From: Actinomycetes bacterium
GTDB taxonomy: Bacteria; Actinomycetota; Acidimicrobiia; Acidimicrobiales; Palsa-688
Reading direction: 5' to 3'
Assembly (NCBI GenBank): GCA_021838445.1
Contig: JAKCDU010000010.1
Location: forward strand, 64,386-97,750
Length of the DNA: 33,365 nucleotides
The notes under the pieces are model-generated. The model did no database searches. It was not told the DNA's origin and worked only from the letters and a program-made list of their open reading frames with translations. A program made the position numbers and the translations under genes. How positions within the stretch are numbered: position 1 is the first letter of the stretch; each line of letters starts with the position of its first letter. Positions 13,678 to 22,117 of this stretch are shown piece by piece.

Positions 13678-14468
13678 ACACCCGCAGCACGCCTTTCCCC
13701 GACCTGGCCGCCGACTTGGCCACCAAACGGGTGGTCGTGACAGGTGCCGTCGGGGTGATCGGGGGGTGGATCGCCGACGCTTTCGCCGGCTGCGGCAGCC
13801 GGCTGCTCCTCTCTGACGCCCGCCACGACCGACTGACGGCCCTCGTCGGGTCGGGGCGCTGGAGCGACGCCTCACAGGTCGACGTCCACGGCTGCGACCT
13901 CACCGACACGGCATCGCTGTCGGGTCTGGTGGACCGCATCGGCGACACCTTCGGCGCCCCCGACATCGTGGTCAACAACGCCGGTATCTACCCCCACGGA
14001 CCCCTCCTCGACCTCGCCACCGAGGATTGGCAGGAGGTGCTCGACATCAATCTCACCGCGCCGTTCGTGATCACCCGCGACACGGCCCGGCTCATGATCA
14101 GCGAGGGCGTGGAGGGGTCCGTCGTCAACATTGCCTCGGGGGCGGCGGTCACAGTGGCCCCCGGCGGGGTGGCCTACTCGGTCTCCAAAGCAGCTCTGGC
14201 CATGTTCACCAGGGGCGCCGCCCTGGAGCTGGCCCCCCACCGGATCCGGGTCAACGCGGTGGGGCCGGGCTTCGCCCCCGGCAGCGAGGTCAGCGAGCTC
14301 GACGACGCCTACATCGAGCGGATGCTGAGCCGCATCCCTCTGGGTCGGACCTCGGGTCCCGGCGATGCCGCGTCCATGGTCCTCTACCTGGCCTCGAGCG
14401 CCGCCTCGTTCATAACCGGCGCCCTGTTCCACGTCGACGGGGGCCGGGTGGCCGGGGCCGGGCTGTGA
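13674..14468 (+). CDS. SDR-family oxidoreductase inside the transporter operon
   Basis: 264 residues from ATG 13674, chosen because it overlaps the preceding stop; the frame is open much further upstream only as a shadow of the permease gene. It has the NNAG motif, the catalytic Ser in NIASGAAV, YSVSK (YxxxK) and a C-terminal SFITGALFHVDGG. The cofactor loop is atypical: TGAVGVIG, in which the second Gly of TGxxxGxG is Val while an extra Gly precedes it. NAD(P) binding is still likely. Its position between permease and ATPase genes implies it processes the imported compound or a breakdown product. The specific substrate is unknown. The stop overlaps the deacetylase start (GTGA, 14465-14468). 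Confidence 0.9.
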   Translation: MNTRSTPFPDLAADLATKRVVVTGAVGVIGGWIADAFAGCGSRLLLSDARHDRLTALVGSGRWSDASQVDVHGCDLTDTASLSGLVDRIGDTFGAPDIVVNNAGIYPHGPLLDLATEDWQEVLDINLTAPFVITRDTARLMISEGVEGSVVNIASGAAVTVAPGGVAYSVSKAALAMFTRGAALELAPHRIRVNAVGPGFAPGSEVSELDDAYIERMLSRIPLGRTSGPGDAASMVLYLASSAASFITGALFHVDGGRVAGAGL

Positions 14469-15337
14469 CCTCCGAGGCCCGGCCCGGCCATCCCGACGGG
14501 GCACCCCCCGCCTACGAGTGGCCGGCGGGAAAGTCGGCGGCGGCCGTGGTGAGCGTCGACTTCGACGGGCCCACCCCGTACCTGTGGGCCTCGCGCAACA
14601 GCCCGAAGCAGCTCATGGGCGAGCTCGAGCAGCGACGGTTCGGTCCCCGCCAGGGGGTGTGGCGGATCCTGGCCCTGTTGGAGCGGCTCCAGATCCCCGC
14701 CACGTTCTACGTCCCCGGAGCCATCGCCGAGGCCCACCCCGCGGCGGTGCGCACCATCGTCGCCGGCGGCCACGAGATCGCCATGCACGGCTACCTGCAC
14801 GAGCGCCTCGACGACCTGACCCCCGACGAGGTCGGCGACATCCTGGACCGCTCGATGCAGGCCCTGGCCGCCGCCGGTGCCGCCCCGCCGTTCGGCTACC
14901 GCTCCCCGTCGTGGGAGATGACCCCGGGGGCCTGGGAGAAGCTCCGCACGGCCGGCGTCCGCTACGACAGCTCCCTGATGGGCCACGACCACCCCTACTG
15001 GCTGGACGGCCTCGTCGAGGTACCGGTCCAGTGGCAGCTCGACGACGCCATCTTCTACCGGTACGTGCACGGCTCCACCCGGGCGCCGGTACCGGCGTCG
15101 GTGGTCATGGACGACTGGGTCCGGGAGGTCGACGCCATCGGCCGGTTCGGGGGTCTGGCCATGCTCACCGTGCACCCGTGGCTGTCGGGGCGGGCGGGCC
15201 GGCTCGTGGCCTTCGAGGAGATGCTGCGCCGGGCCGGTGACCACGACGGGATGTGGTGGGCCACCGCGGCCGAGGTGGCCGACCACCACCGGGGCCGCTA
15301 CCAGGAGAGCGACGGCTCGGGGACGACCGAGCTGTGA
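14465..15337 (+). CDS. Polysaccharide deacetylase (NodB-fold), cytoplasmic PgdA/PuuE/imidase-like
   Basis: 290 residues from GTG 14465. The NodB-homology fold is shown by VSVDFDG (metal Asp at residues 32/34), the metal-binding HGYLHE (HxxxH, about 108-112), FGYRSPSWEMTPGAW and a late LTVHPWLSGR. These features, with VRYDSSLMGHDHPYWL and a VEVPVQWQLDD block, resemble the Helicobacter PgdA / PuuE-allantoinase / cyclic-imidase branch rather than secreted chitin or peptidoglycan deacetylases. There is no signal peptide, so it should act in the cytoplasm on a small amide, imide or acetylated compound. It lies between SDR and ATPase genes with 4-base overlaps at both ends, supporting a role in the same pathway. 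The substrate is not predictable. Confidence 0.9.
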   Translation: MTSEARPGHPDGAPPAYEWPAGKSAAAVVSVDFDGPTPYLWASRNSPKQLMGELEQRRFGPRQGVWRILALLERLQIPATFYVPGAIAEAHPAAVRTIVAGGHEIAMHGYLHERLDDLTPDEVGDILDRSMQALAAAGAAPPFGYRSPSWEMTPGAWEKLRTAGVRYDSSLMGHDHPYWLDGLVEVPVQWQLDDAIFYRYVHGSTRAPVPASVVMDDWVREVDAIGRFGGLAMLTVHPWLSGRAGRLVAFEEMLRRAGDHDGMWWATAAEVADHHRGRYQESDGSGTTEL

Positions 15338-16404
15338 GCCGGGCGGCGAGCCGACCTGTGAGCCAGGGTGTGACCGACGACCAGGTGCCGGCCGGCCAGG
15401 ACCCGGTACTGGCCGTCGAGGACCTCTCGGTGTGCTTCGAGGCCGGGCGGCAACTGAAGGCCCTCTCGCAGGTGTCGGTGACCGTCGGGCGGGCCGAGAT
15501 CGTCGGGGTCGTGGGCGAGAGCGGCTGCGGCAAGAGCCTGACGGCCCTGTCGGTGATGGGGCTGCTCCCCCACAACGCCACCGTGACCGGCGGCCGGGTG
15601 GTCCTCGAGGGCGTCGATCTCGGCTCGCTCAACGGGCGGCAGCGGCGAGACCTGCGGGGCCGGCGGATGTCCATGGTCTTCCAGGAGCCCATGGTCGCCC
15701 TCAACCCGCTGATGCGGGCCGGCCGCCAGGTCACCGAGGTCCTGTCGGTGCATTCGCTGCTCAGCCGCCCGGCCCGCAAGGAGCGGACCCTGGCCCTCTT
15801 CCGGGAGGTGGGGCTGGCCGATCCCGAAGCCCGCTACCGGCAGTACCCTCACCAGCTGTCGGGGGGGATGCGTCAGCGGGTCATGATCGCCATGGCCCTG
15901 GCCGCCGAGCCATCGCTGCTCATCGCCGACGAGCCGACCACCGCCCTCGACCCGACGGTGCAGAGCCAGATCCTGCAGATCTTCCTCGACATCAGGGACC
16001 GACTCGGCACTTCGGTCCTGCTGGTCACCCACGACATGGGCGTCATCGCCGAGGTCGCCGACCGGGTCACGGTGATGTACGCCGGCCGGGTCGTCGAATC
16101 GGCTCCGGTGTCGGAGATCTTCCACCGGCCGGCCCACCCCTACACGGCGGGGCTCCTGGCCAGCATCCCGGCCCGCAACGCCGACCGGGGGCGCGCCGAG
16201 GACCTGCCGACCATTCCCGGGCGGGTACCGGCGCTGGGTGAGATCACCGCCGGCTGCCCGTTCGCCCCGCGCTGTGAGCGGGCCCAGACGCGCTGCCTGC
16301 AGGAGGAACCGGGCCTGCTCGCCGCCGGCCCCGCCCACCTGGCGGCCTGCTGGTACCCGCTGGAGCAGGACCGCCTCCCGGCGCCGGCGAGGAGCGAGAC
16401 ATGA
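15334..16404 (+). CDS. Peptide ABC transporter ATPase, DppD type
   Basis: 356 residues from GTG 15334 (overlapping GTGA); in-frame GTGs at 15358 and 15370 are alternatives. Walker A is GESGCGKSLT, the signature LSGGMRQRVMIAMAL, Walker B LLIADEPTTALD, and the H-switch Thr-His-Asp. The C-terminal oligopeptide-transporter extension carries CPFAPRCERAQTRC, a Cys motif that can bind a cluster in relatives. It should energise uptake with the DppF-type partner. The stop overlaps the next start (ATGA, 16401-16404). Confidence 0.95.
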   Translation: MSRAASRPVSQGVTDDQVPAGQDPVLAVEDLSVCFEAGRQLKALSQVSVTVGRAEIVGVVGESGCGKSLTALSVMGLLPHNATVTGGRVVLEGVDLGSLNGRQRRDLRGRRMSMVFQEPMVALNPLMRAGRQVTEVLSVHSLLSRPARKERTLALFREVGLADPEARYRQYPHQLSGGMRQRVMIAMALAAEPSLLIADEPTTALDPTVQSQILQIFLDIRDRLGTSVLLVTHDMGVIAEVADRVTVMYAGRVVESAPVSEIFHRPAHPYTAGLLASIPARNADRGRAEDLPTIPGRVPALGEITAGCPFAPRCERAQTRCLQEEPGLLAAGPAHLAACWYPLEQDRLPAPARSET

Positions 16405-17438
16405 CCTCGGCCCCTCCGCCGGAGCTGTCTCCCTCGCCACCGGCCGGCGCCCGCCCCGAGGTCCTCGTGGAGTGCACCGAGGTGGTCAAGACCTACCAGA
16501 CGGCCGCCTCGCTGCTCGGCCGGCGGTCGATGCGGGCTGTGGACGGCGTGTCCTTCACCGTCACCGCCGGGTCGGTCATGGGCCTGGTCGGCGAGACCGG
16601 TTCGGGCAAGTCCACCACCGGACGCCTGGTCCTCGGGCTCGAGCGACCCACCTCCGGCCGGGTGGTCTTCGCCGGCCAGGACCTGGCCTCGATGTCGGGC
16701 GGGGACCTTCGCCGGTTGCGACGGCAGATGCAGCCCGTCGCTCAGGACCCCTACTCAGCGCTCAACGGGCGCATGCGGGTGTCAGAGATACTCGCCGAGC
16801 CGTTCATCGTCCACCGGACCGTCCCCAAAGCCCAGATCCGGCGTCAAACCGAGGAACTGGTGGACCTGGTGGGCCTGCCCGCGGACAGCCTCGACCGGTA
16901 CCCCCACGAGTTCTCCGGCGGTCAGCGACAGCGGATCGTGATCGCCCGGGCCATCGCCCTGCAACCCCGCCTCATCGTCTGCGACGAGCCCCTGTCGGCT
17001 CTCGACGTGTCGGTCCAGTCGCAGATCATCAACCTGCTGCGGCGCCTGCAGGCGGAGTTCTCGCTCACCTACCTGTTCATCTCCCACGACCTGGGCATCG
17101 TCCGGCTGCTCTGCGACACAGTGGCGGTCATGTACCTGGGGCAGCTGATGGAACTGGCCAGCCGCGACGCCCTCTTCGACGCCCCCGCCCACCCCTACAC
17201 CCGGGCCCTGCTGGCGTCGGTACCGGTGAGCGACCCGCTGGAGCGGCGCAGCCGGGCGCGGCGCCCCCTCGGCGGTGAGGCCGAACGCGACCCGACCACC
17301 TCACAGGGCTGCCCCTTCCAGGCCCGCTGCCCCCTGGCCGAGGAGGAGTGCCGGCAGCGGCGACCGGAGTGGCGTCAGGTCGAGCCGGGCCACTTCGTGG
17401 CCTGCCACCTGGCCGGACCCGGTCACCCGGCGGCGTGA
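16401..17438 (+). CDS. Peptide ABC transporter ATPase, DppF type
   Basis: 345 residues. Walker A is GETGSGKST, Q-loop VAQDPYSALNGRM, signature FSGGQRQRIVIARAI, Walker B LIVCDEPLSALDVS, H-switch FISHDLG. The C-terminal extension has CPFQARCPLAEEECRQRRPEW as in DppF/OppF proteins. The N-terminal SLLGRRSMRAVDGVSF is also typical of the subfamily. It completes the importer with the DppD-type protein. The stop overlaps the acylase start (GTGA, 17435-17438). Confidence 0.95.
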   Translation: MTSAPPPELSPSPPAGARPEVLVECTEVVKTYQTAASLLGRRSMRAVDGVSFTVTAGSVMGLVGETGSGKSTTGRLVLGLERPTSGRVVFAGQDLASMSGGDLRRLRRQMQPVAQDPYSALNGRMRVSEILAEPFIVHRTVPKAQIRRQTEELVDLVGLPADSLDRYPHEFSGGQRQRIVIARAIALQPRLIVCDEPLSALDVSVQSQIINLLRRLQAEFSLTYLFISHDLGIVRLLCDTVAVMYLGQLMELASRDALFDAPAHPYTRALLASVPVSDPLERRSRARRPLGGEAERDPTTSQGCPFQARCPLAEEECRQRRPEWRQVEPGHFVACHLAGPGHPAA

Positions 17439-19804
17439 CCGACCGCCTCGAGGTGGACGGGCTGGAGGGCACGGCCACCATCGCCCGGGACCGCTACGGG
17501 ATCCCCCACATCCGGGCGGCCGCGACCGCCGACGCCTGGTTCGCCATGGGCTTCGCCAGCGCCCAGGACCGGCTGTTCCAGATGGACTACGACCGGCGTC
17601 GGGCCACCGGCCGCTGGGCCGAGATCGCCGGCCAACGGGCCCTGCCGGCCGACGTGCTGGCCCGCCGGCTGTCCCTCATGGCCGCGGCGCGCGCCGACCT
17701 CGAGGTCATGTCGGACGAGGTCCGGGCGGCCTTCGGGCACTACGCGGCCGGCGTCAACGCCGTCATCGCCTCGGGGCCGGTGCCGCTCGAGTGCTCGGTG
17801 CTCGGCTACCAACCCGAACCGTGGGAGCCCTGGCACTCGGTGGCGGCGTTCAAGGTGCGCCACGTCCTCATGGGCCTGTGGCAGCACAAGCTGGCCCAAG
17901 CCATGATCCTGGCCCGCAGCGGTCGTGACGCCCTGCTGCGCCTCGACACCCGGGTGCCGCTCGGCGCCGCCCTCACCGCGCCGTCCGGGGAGCGGCTGAG
18001 CCGTCTGGTGGCCGAAGCAGCCGACGAGATCTCCGCCGTCGAGCCGTATCTCGGCTTCCTCGCCGAGGCGGAGCCCGGATCCAACGCCTGGGCCGTCGCC
18101 GGTCACCGCACCCCCCACGGCGCGGCGGTGATCTGCAACGACTCCCACCGCGCCCTCGACACCCCGAACGTCTACTGGCAGTGCCACGTCACCTGCGACG
18201 AGTTCGATGTGATCGGGGCTACCTTCCCCGGCCTCCCGGGCTTCCCCCACTTCGGTCACAACGGCCGCGTGGCGTGGGCCATCACCCACGCCACCGCCGA
18301 CACCCAGGACCTCTACGTCGAGTGGTTCGACACCGCTCAGCCCGGTCGTTACCGAACCCCCGACGGCTGGGCGTCAGCCGAACGCCGCTCCGAGTCGATA
18401 TCTGTGCGGGGGGCGGACCCGGTCGAGATCGAGGTGTGGCGGACCCGTCACGGGCCGGTCGTGCACGGCGATCCCCGCCGGGGCCTGGCCCTGGCCCTGA
18501 GATACACGGCCACCGACGGGCCGGGGCGGGGTTTCGAGGCGCTGCCCGCCATGCTCGCCGCCCGGGGGGTCTCGGAGCTGATCGAGGCCCAGCGCGACTG
18601 GGTGGACCCGGTCAACAATCTCCTGGCCGCCGACGTCGAGGGCCGGATCGCCTACCAGGCCCGGGGGCGGCTGCCGGTCCGTTCGTCGCCGTCGCATCGC
18701 CGTCTCCCGGTACCGGGCTGGACGGGGGCCGACGAGTGGACGGCGATGGTGCCCTTCGAGCAGATGCCGCGGGTCGTGGACCCCCACGTCGGCTACCTGC
18801 TCACGGCCAACAACGTGATCTGCGACGGTGACGAGCCCTACATCTCCTACAGCTTCGCCGACCCGTTCCGGGCCGAGCGCATCCGCCAGCGGCTGGCCCG
18901 CCCCGGCCGGCTGGACCGCGACGACCTCGCCGACCTGCAGGGGGACGTGACCTCGGTGGCCGCGACCTGGACCGCGGCCACCGTCGCCGGCCACGAGCCC
19001 TTCCCCGCCGATGATCCCGCCGAGGCGGCCCGGACCATGCTGGCGGGCTGGGACGGCGAGCTGCGCCGGGACTCCCCCGAGGCGCTGCTGTACGGCTGCT
19101 TCCGGCGGGTCCTCGTCGAGCAGCTGTACCGCCCGGCGGCGGGGCCGGCCACCTGGGAGTGGATGCTCTCCGAGGCCGTCCCGGCGACAGGAGTGGTGAT
19201 CCGCAGGTCGTCGGGACGAGAGCTGTGGGAGTACCTGGGCGGGCCGACCCCGCCGGAGGGGACGGCCCGGGCGGAGGGGTCGGCACCGGGCGGAGCCGGG
19301 GGCGAAATCCCCGAGGTCCTTCGGGCCGCCCTGCGCGAGGCGTGGGCCGACGCCTGCGCCATGGCCGGTCCCGACCCCCGGTCGTGGCGGTGGGGGGAGC
19401 ACCACCGTCTCGTGCCGAGCCATCCGCTCAGCTCGCTCGCAATAGCGTGGCCGGTGGAGATGCAGGCCGGTGCGGTGCAGATGGGCGGGGACGGTGACAC
19501 CGTCCAGGCCGCCTCTTACGGGTGGCGGCGCCGGACGCCGTTCCATGTCACCGGGCTGTCGGTCTACCGCCAGGTGGTCGACCTGGCCGACCCGCCGGCC
19601 GCCGAGTGGGTCATTCCCGGTGGCGCTTCGGGCGACCCCCGCAGCCCCCACTTCGCCGATCAGCTCGGCCCCTGGGCCGACCACGGACGCATCGCCATGC
19701 TCTACCGGCCCGATGACGTGAACGCCGCCACCCGCGCCACCACGGTGCTGGTCGCCCGGGGACGCCCCAGCCCCGACGATGAGGAGGGACACGGACAAAG
19801 ATGA
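17435..19804 (+). CDS. Penicillin-acylase-family Ntn hydrolase, no signal peptide
   Basis: 789 residues from GTG 17435, near the usual length. The N-terminus (residues 12-50) shows ATIARDRYGIPHIRA and FASAQDRLFQMDYDRR, the family opening. Self-cleavage is expected at Gly215-Ser216 in PGSNAWAV, making Ser216 the N-terminal nucleophile of a beta chain of about 574 residues. The following FGHNGRVAWAITHA and a later VDPVNNLLAADVEGRIAYQ are conserved family segments. The family hydrolyses amide bonds in penicillins, cephalosporins, acyl-homoserine lactones or N-acyl amino acids. Family members are normally exported, but this one starts directly at the mature motif, so cytoplasmic action after import is expected unless a start was missed. 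The start overlaps the ATPase stop, leaving no room for a signal sequence. The stop overlaps the next start (ATGA). Confidence 0.93.
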   Translation: MTDRLEVDGLEGTATIARDRYGIPHIRAAATADAWFAMGFASAQDRLFQMDYDRRRATGRWAEIAGQRALPADVLARRLSLMAAARADLEVMSDEVRAAFGHYAAGVNAVIASGPVPLECSVLGYQPEPWEPWHSVAAFKVRHVLMGLWQHKLAQAMILARSGRDALLRLDTRVPLGAALTAPSGERLSRLVAEAADEISAVEPYLGFLAEAEPGSNAWAVAGHRTPHGAAVICNDSHRALDTPNVYWQCHVTCDEFDVIGATFPGLPGFPHFGHNGRVAWAITHATADTQDLYVEWFDTAQPGRYRTPDGWASAERRSESISVRGADPVEIEVWRTRHGPVVHGDPRRGLALALRYTATDGPGRGFEALPAMLAARGVSELIEAQRDWVDPVNNLLAADVEGRIAYQARGRLPVRSSPSHRRLPVPGWTGADEWTAMVPFEQMPRVVDPHVGYLLTANNVICDGDEPYISYSFADPFRAERIRQRLARPGRLDRDDLADLQGDVTSVAATWTAATVAGHEPFPADDPAEAARTMLAGWDGELRRDSPEALLYGCFRRVLVEQLYRPAAGPATWEWMLSEAVPATGVVIRRSSGRELWEYLGGPTPPEGTARAEGSAPGGAGGEIPEVLRAALREAWADACAMAGPDPRSWRWGEHHRLVPSHPLSSLAIAWPVEMQAGAVQMGGDGDTVQAASYGWRRRTPFHVTGLSVYRQVVDLADPPAAEWVIPGGASGDPRSPHFADQLGPWADHGRIAMLYRPDDVNAATRATTVLVARGRPSPDDEEGHGQR

Positions 19805-20502
19805 GAGCTCTGCTGCTCAGCAACTCGACCAACGCCGGGGCGGAGACGCTCGGACACGCCCGGGAGGCGGTGGCGGCGACGCTGGGAGGCGGTGACCGGC
19901 TCGTGTTCGTTCCCTACGCGCTGCACGACTGGGACGCCTACACCGACCACGTCGGCTGCGCCCTGGCCGACGTCTGCCAGGTGACCGGCGTGCACCGGAT
20001 GAGCCGCGACGAGTTGGAGCGGGCCCGGGCCATCTACGTCGGCGGCGGCAATACCTTCCGGCTCCTCGACCGACTGCAGCGAGAGGGCCTGGTGGAGGTG
20101 ATCCGCCGCCTGGTGGGCGGCGGAGTGCCGTACATGGGCGCCAGTGCCGGAAGCGTGATCGCCGGGCCGAGCATCCGCACCACCAACGACATGCCCATCG
20201 TCGAGCCGGCGTCCCTGCAGGCCCTCGGGTTCCTCGGTTTCCACCTGAACTGCCACTACCAGGATCCGCCCACCGGGCCGCGGGTGTTCATGGGAGAAAC
20301 CCGCGACGAGCGCCTGGCCGAGTTCCTGGAGGAGAACGACTCGGAAGTGGTGTGCCTGAGAGAAGGTGCCTGGCTGGAGGTCGACGGGGACCGGGTGGCC
20401 CTCGGCGGCCCCACCGGAGGGAAGCTGTTCCGTCGGGGTGCGCCCGTCTCCCCCCTCAACGAGGGTGATGCGGCGGCCAGCCGCCAACGATGGTCGCTCT
20501 GA
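19801..20502 (+). CDS. pepE: Peptidase E (alpha-aspartyl dipeptidase, family S51)
   Basis: 233 residues, close to the length of characterised PepE (about 229). The nucleophile Ser115 lies in the GASAGS elbow, preceded by YVGGGNTFRLLDRL, and FHLNCHYQDP with a following ETRDERLAEF block completes the family pattern. PepE hydrolyses dipeptides with N-terminal aspartate, releasing Asp, and relatives degrade cyanophycin and glutamyl derivatives. The start overlaps the acylase stop (ATGA, 19801-19804), implying coupled translation and a role late in peptide breakdown. Confidence 0.92.
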   Translation: MRALLLSNSTNAGAETLGHAREAVAATLGGGDRLVFVPYALHDWDAYTDHVGCALADVCQVTGVHRMSRDELERARAIYVGGGNTFRLLDRLQREGLVEVIRRLVGGGVPYMGASAGSVIAGPSIRTTNDMPIVEPASLQALGFLGFHLNCHYQDPPTGPRVFMGETRDERLAEFLEENDSEVVCLREGAWLEVDGDRVALGGPTGGKLFRRGAPVSPLNEGDAAASRQRWSL

Positions 20503-21937
20503 CGGTTCTCCCCTGAGCGTGGTCTCCCCGCCGCAGGCGCGGCGCCGTTCCTTTGGCATCGGAGTGTGGCCCCCGATCTGGACGGCGGGCGGCCTCCTGG
20601 TGGTCGCCGCCTTGTTCCGATCCTCGCAGAACACCGGCCAGACGACCTTCTCGCTGCTCGCCCGCGGTCCGCTCGGGGCGGGGGCCGGCGCGGTCGGAGC
20701 TCTCGGCACCGTGTCCGGGGCGTCGACGGTCCTGGCCGCCGTCGTGCTCGCCGCCCGGCTGACCACCCGCGCCGCCATGGCCGCCGCGGCCGTCGGGTCA
20801 CTGCTGCTCGTCGCCGGCCTGCTCCTCGCCGGCTCCGCCGGTTCGCTGGTTCAGCTCTACGTCGGCGTGGCCCTGATCGGGCTGTCCGGCGGCCTGACCC
20901 CCCCGAGCCTGGCCACCGCCATCGGGGCGGCTCCCGGCGAGGGCCGGGAGAGGCTCCTCGCTCTGTATGCGACGGTGCTCAGCGCCAGCCTGGCCGGGGG
21001 ACCGCTGCTCGAGACGGCCATCCTCGCCCTGGCCCACCAGAACGTGCGGCTGCCCTTCTTCCTCTTCGCCGCCCTGCCCCTCTTGGCGGTGGGCCTCGGG
21101 ATGCGACCGGGGCCGCGACCCGGGGCCGCTCCAACTGCCACCGGATCGCCGCCGCCCCGGACTGAGCCGCCCCCCGAGGGGGCGCGCCCGGAGATATCTA
21201 ACCCCGAGGCCCTGCGCGCCATGGCCTGGGCCCTCGAAGCCGACGACGGCACCGCCCTGGTGGCCGGACTGTCGGCGCCGACCCCCCACGCCCCGCCGCC
21301 GGCCGGGACCCCACCGAAAGTGCCCCCGCCACCCCGGTCGGCCCGGCGGCGGCGCCCGAGTCCCGGACCGGCGGTGCTGATCGGAACACCGGGGGGCCGA
21401 GTGGCGCTGATCATCCAGCTGCTCTACAGCGTCCCTTTTGCCACCGTCACGGTCTTCGGAGCTCTACTGGCCCGCAGCGAGTTCGGCCTCGACCCGGCGC
21501 ACAGCCAGTTGGGTTTCACCACTTTCTTCGTCATGTCCTTCGCCAGTCGGGTGGTCCTGGTGAGACGCTCGCCCATCGCGTCCAAGCTGGCCGTCTTCGC
21601 CGGCTGCACAGTCCTCACCGCGACCGGCCTGGCCCTGCTCGCCTCGGGGGGGCCGACCGTGGCCTTCTTCGTGGCCATGGCCCTGCTCGGCCTGCCCCAC
21701 GGGGCCATCTTCCCTCTGGCGCTGTCGCTCGTCGCGTCCTCGGCCGAACCGGAGCAGCTCGCCGCCGCCAACGCCGGCTTGTTCGCCGTGACCAGCCTGG
21801 CCGCCGCCGTCACCCCCGCCGTCCTGGGGGTGACGGCCTCGGCGCTCGGCTACCGGGCCATGGCCGCCTCCGCTCTGGTGCCCGTCGCCGTGTTCAGCAT
21901 TCTCCTCGCCACTCAACGCCGGGGGGTCGTGGGCTGA
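20468..21937 (+). CDS. Major facilitator superfamily (MFS) transporter
   Basis: About 489 residues from ATG 20468, with about twelve membrane helices arranged six and six. The halves are joined by a long Pro-rich cytoplasmic linker of about 95 residues (roughly 21110-21390), which explains the low-complexity DNA there. No substrate-specific motif is recognised. The start is uncertain: ATG 20468 overlaps the pepE end by 35 bases and has GAGG only 3 bases upstream, while GTG 20519 would lie 16 bases after the pepE stop without a ribosome-binding site. As the last gene of the locus it could export a product or toxic intermediate. This is inference from position only. Confidence 0.8.
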   Translation: MRRPAANDGRSDGSPLSVVSPPQARRRSFGIGVWPPIWTAGGLLVVAALFRSSQNTGQTTFSLLARGPLGAGAGAVGALGTVSGASTVLAAVVLAARLTTRAAMAAAAVGSLLLVAGLLLAGSAGSLVQLYVGVALIGLSGGLTPPSLATAIGAAPGEGRERLLALYATVLSASLAGGPLLETAILALAHQNVRLPFFLFAALPLLAVGLGMRPGPRPGAAPTATGSPPPRTEPPPEGARPEISNPEALRAMAWALEADDGTALVAGLSAPTPHAPPPAGTPPKVPPPPRSARRRRPSPGPAVLIGTPGGRVALIIQLLYSVPFATVTVFGALLARSEFGLDPAHSQLGFTTFFVMSFASRVVLVRRSPIASKLAVFAGCTVLTATGLALLASGGPTVAFFVAMALLGLPHGAIFPLALSLVASSAEPEQLAAANAGLFAVTSLAAAVTPAVLGVTASALGYRAMAASALVPVAVFSILLATQRRGVVG

Positions 21938-22080
21938 CCGCTCGGTCGGCGCTCATTCCGGGGGGTCACTCCAGACGCAGGTGGTGCGCCCACCGGCTGT
22001 CGGCGGCCCCGCGGGGCTGGCTTCGTTCTACCTGGCCGTCGGGTGGGCCGTCGGTGGTCACCTCATCGCTTCGCTCCTCG

Positions 22081-22100
22081 GACTGGCCCGGGGTCCAGTC
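22081..22100. terminator. Possible bidirectional terminator between convergent genes
   Basis: GACTGG and CCAGTC (6-bp perfect arms) flank an 8-base GC-rich loop in the 180 bases between the converging MFS and ABC ATPase genes. There is no T-run, so support is mainly position. Confidence 0.4.
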
Positions 22101-22117
22101 GCGGGAAGGTGCCCCCT

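Noticed and set aside
18374-19798. 474-codon minus-strand open frame opposite the acylase gene
   Set aside because: Same GC-driven artefact; the sequence is Gly/Arg/Pro/His-rich without motifs.
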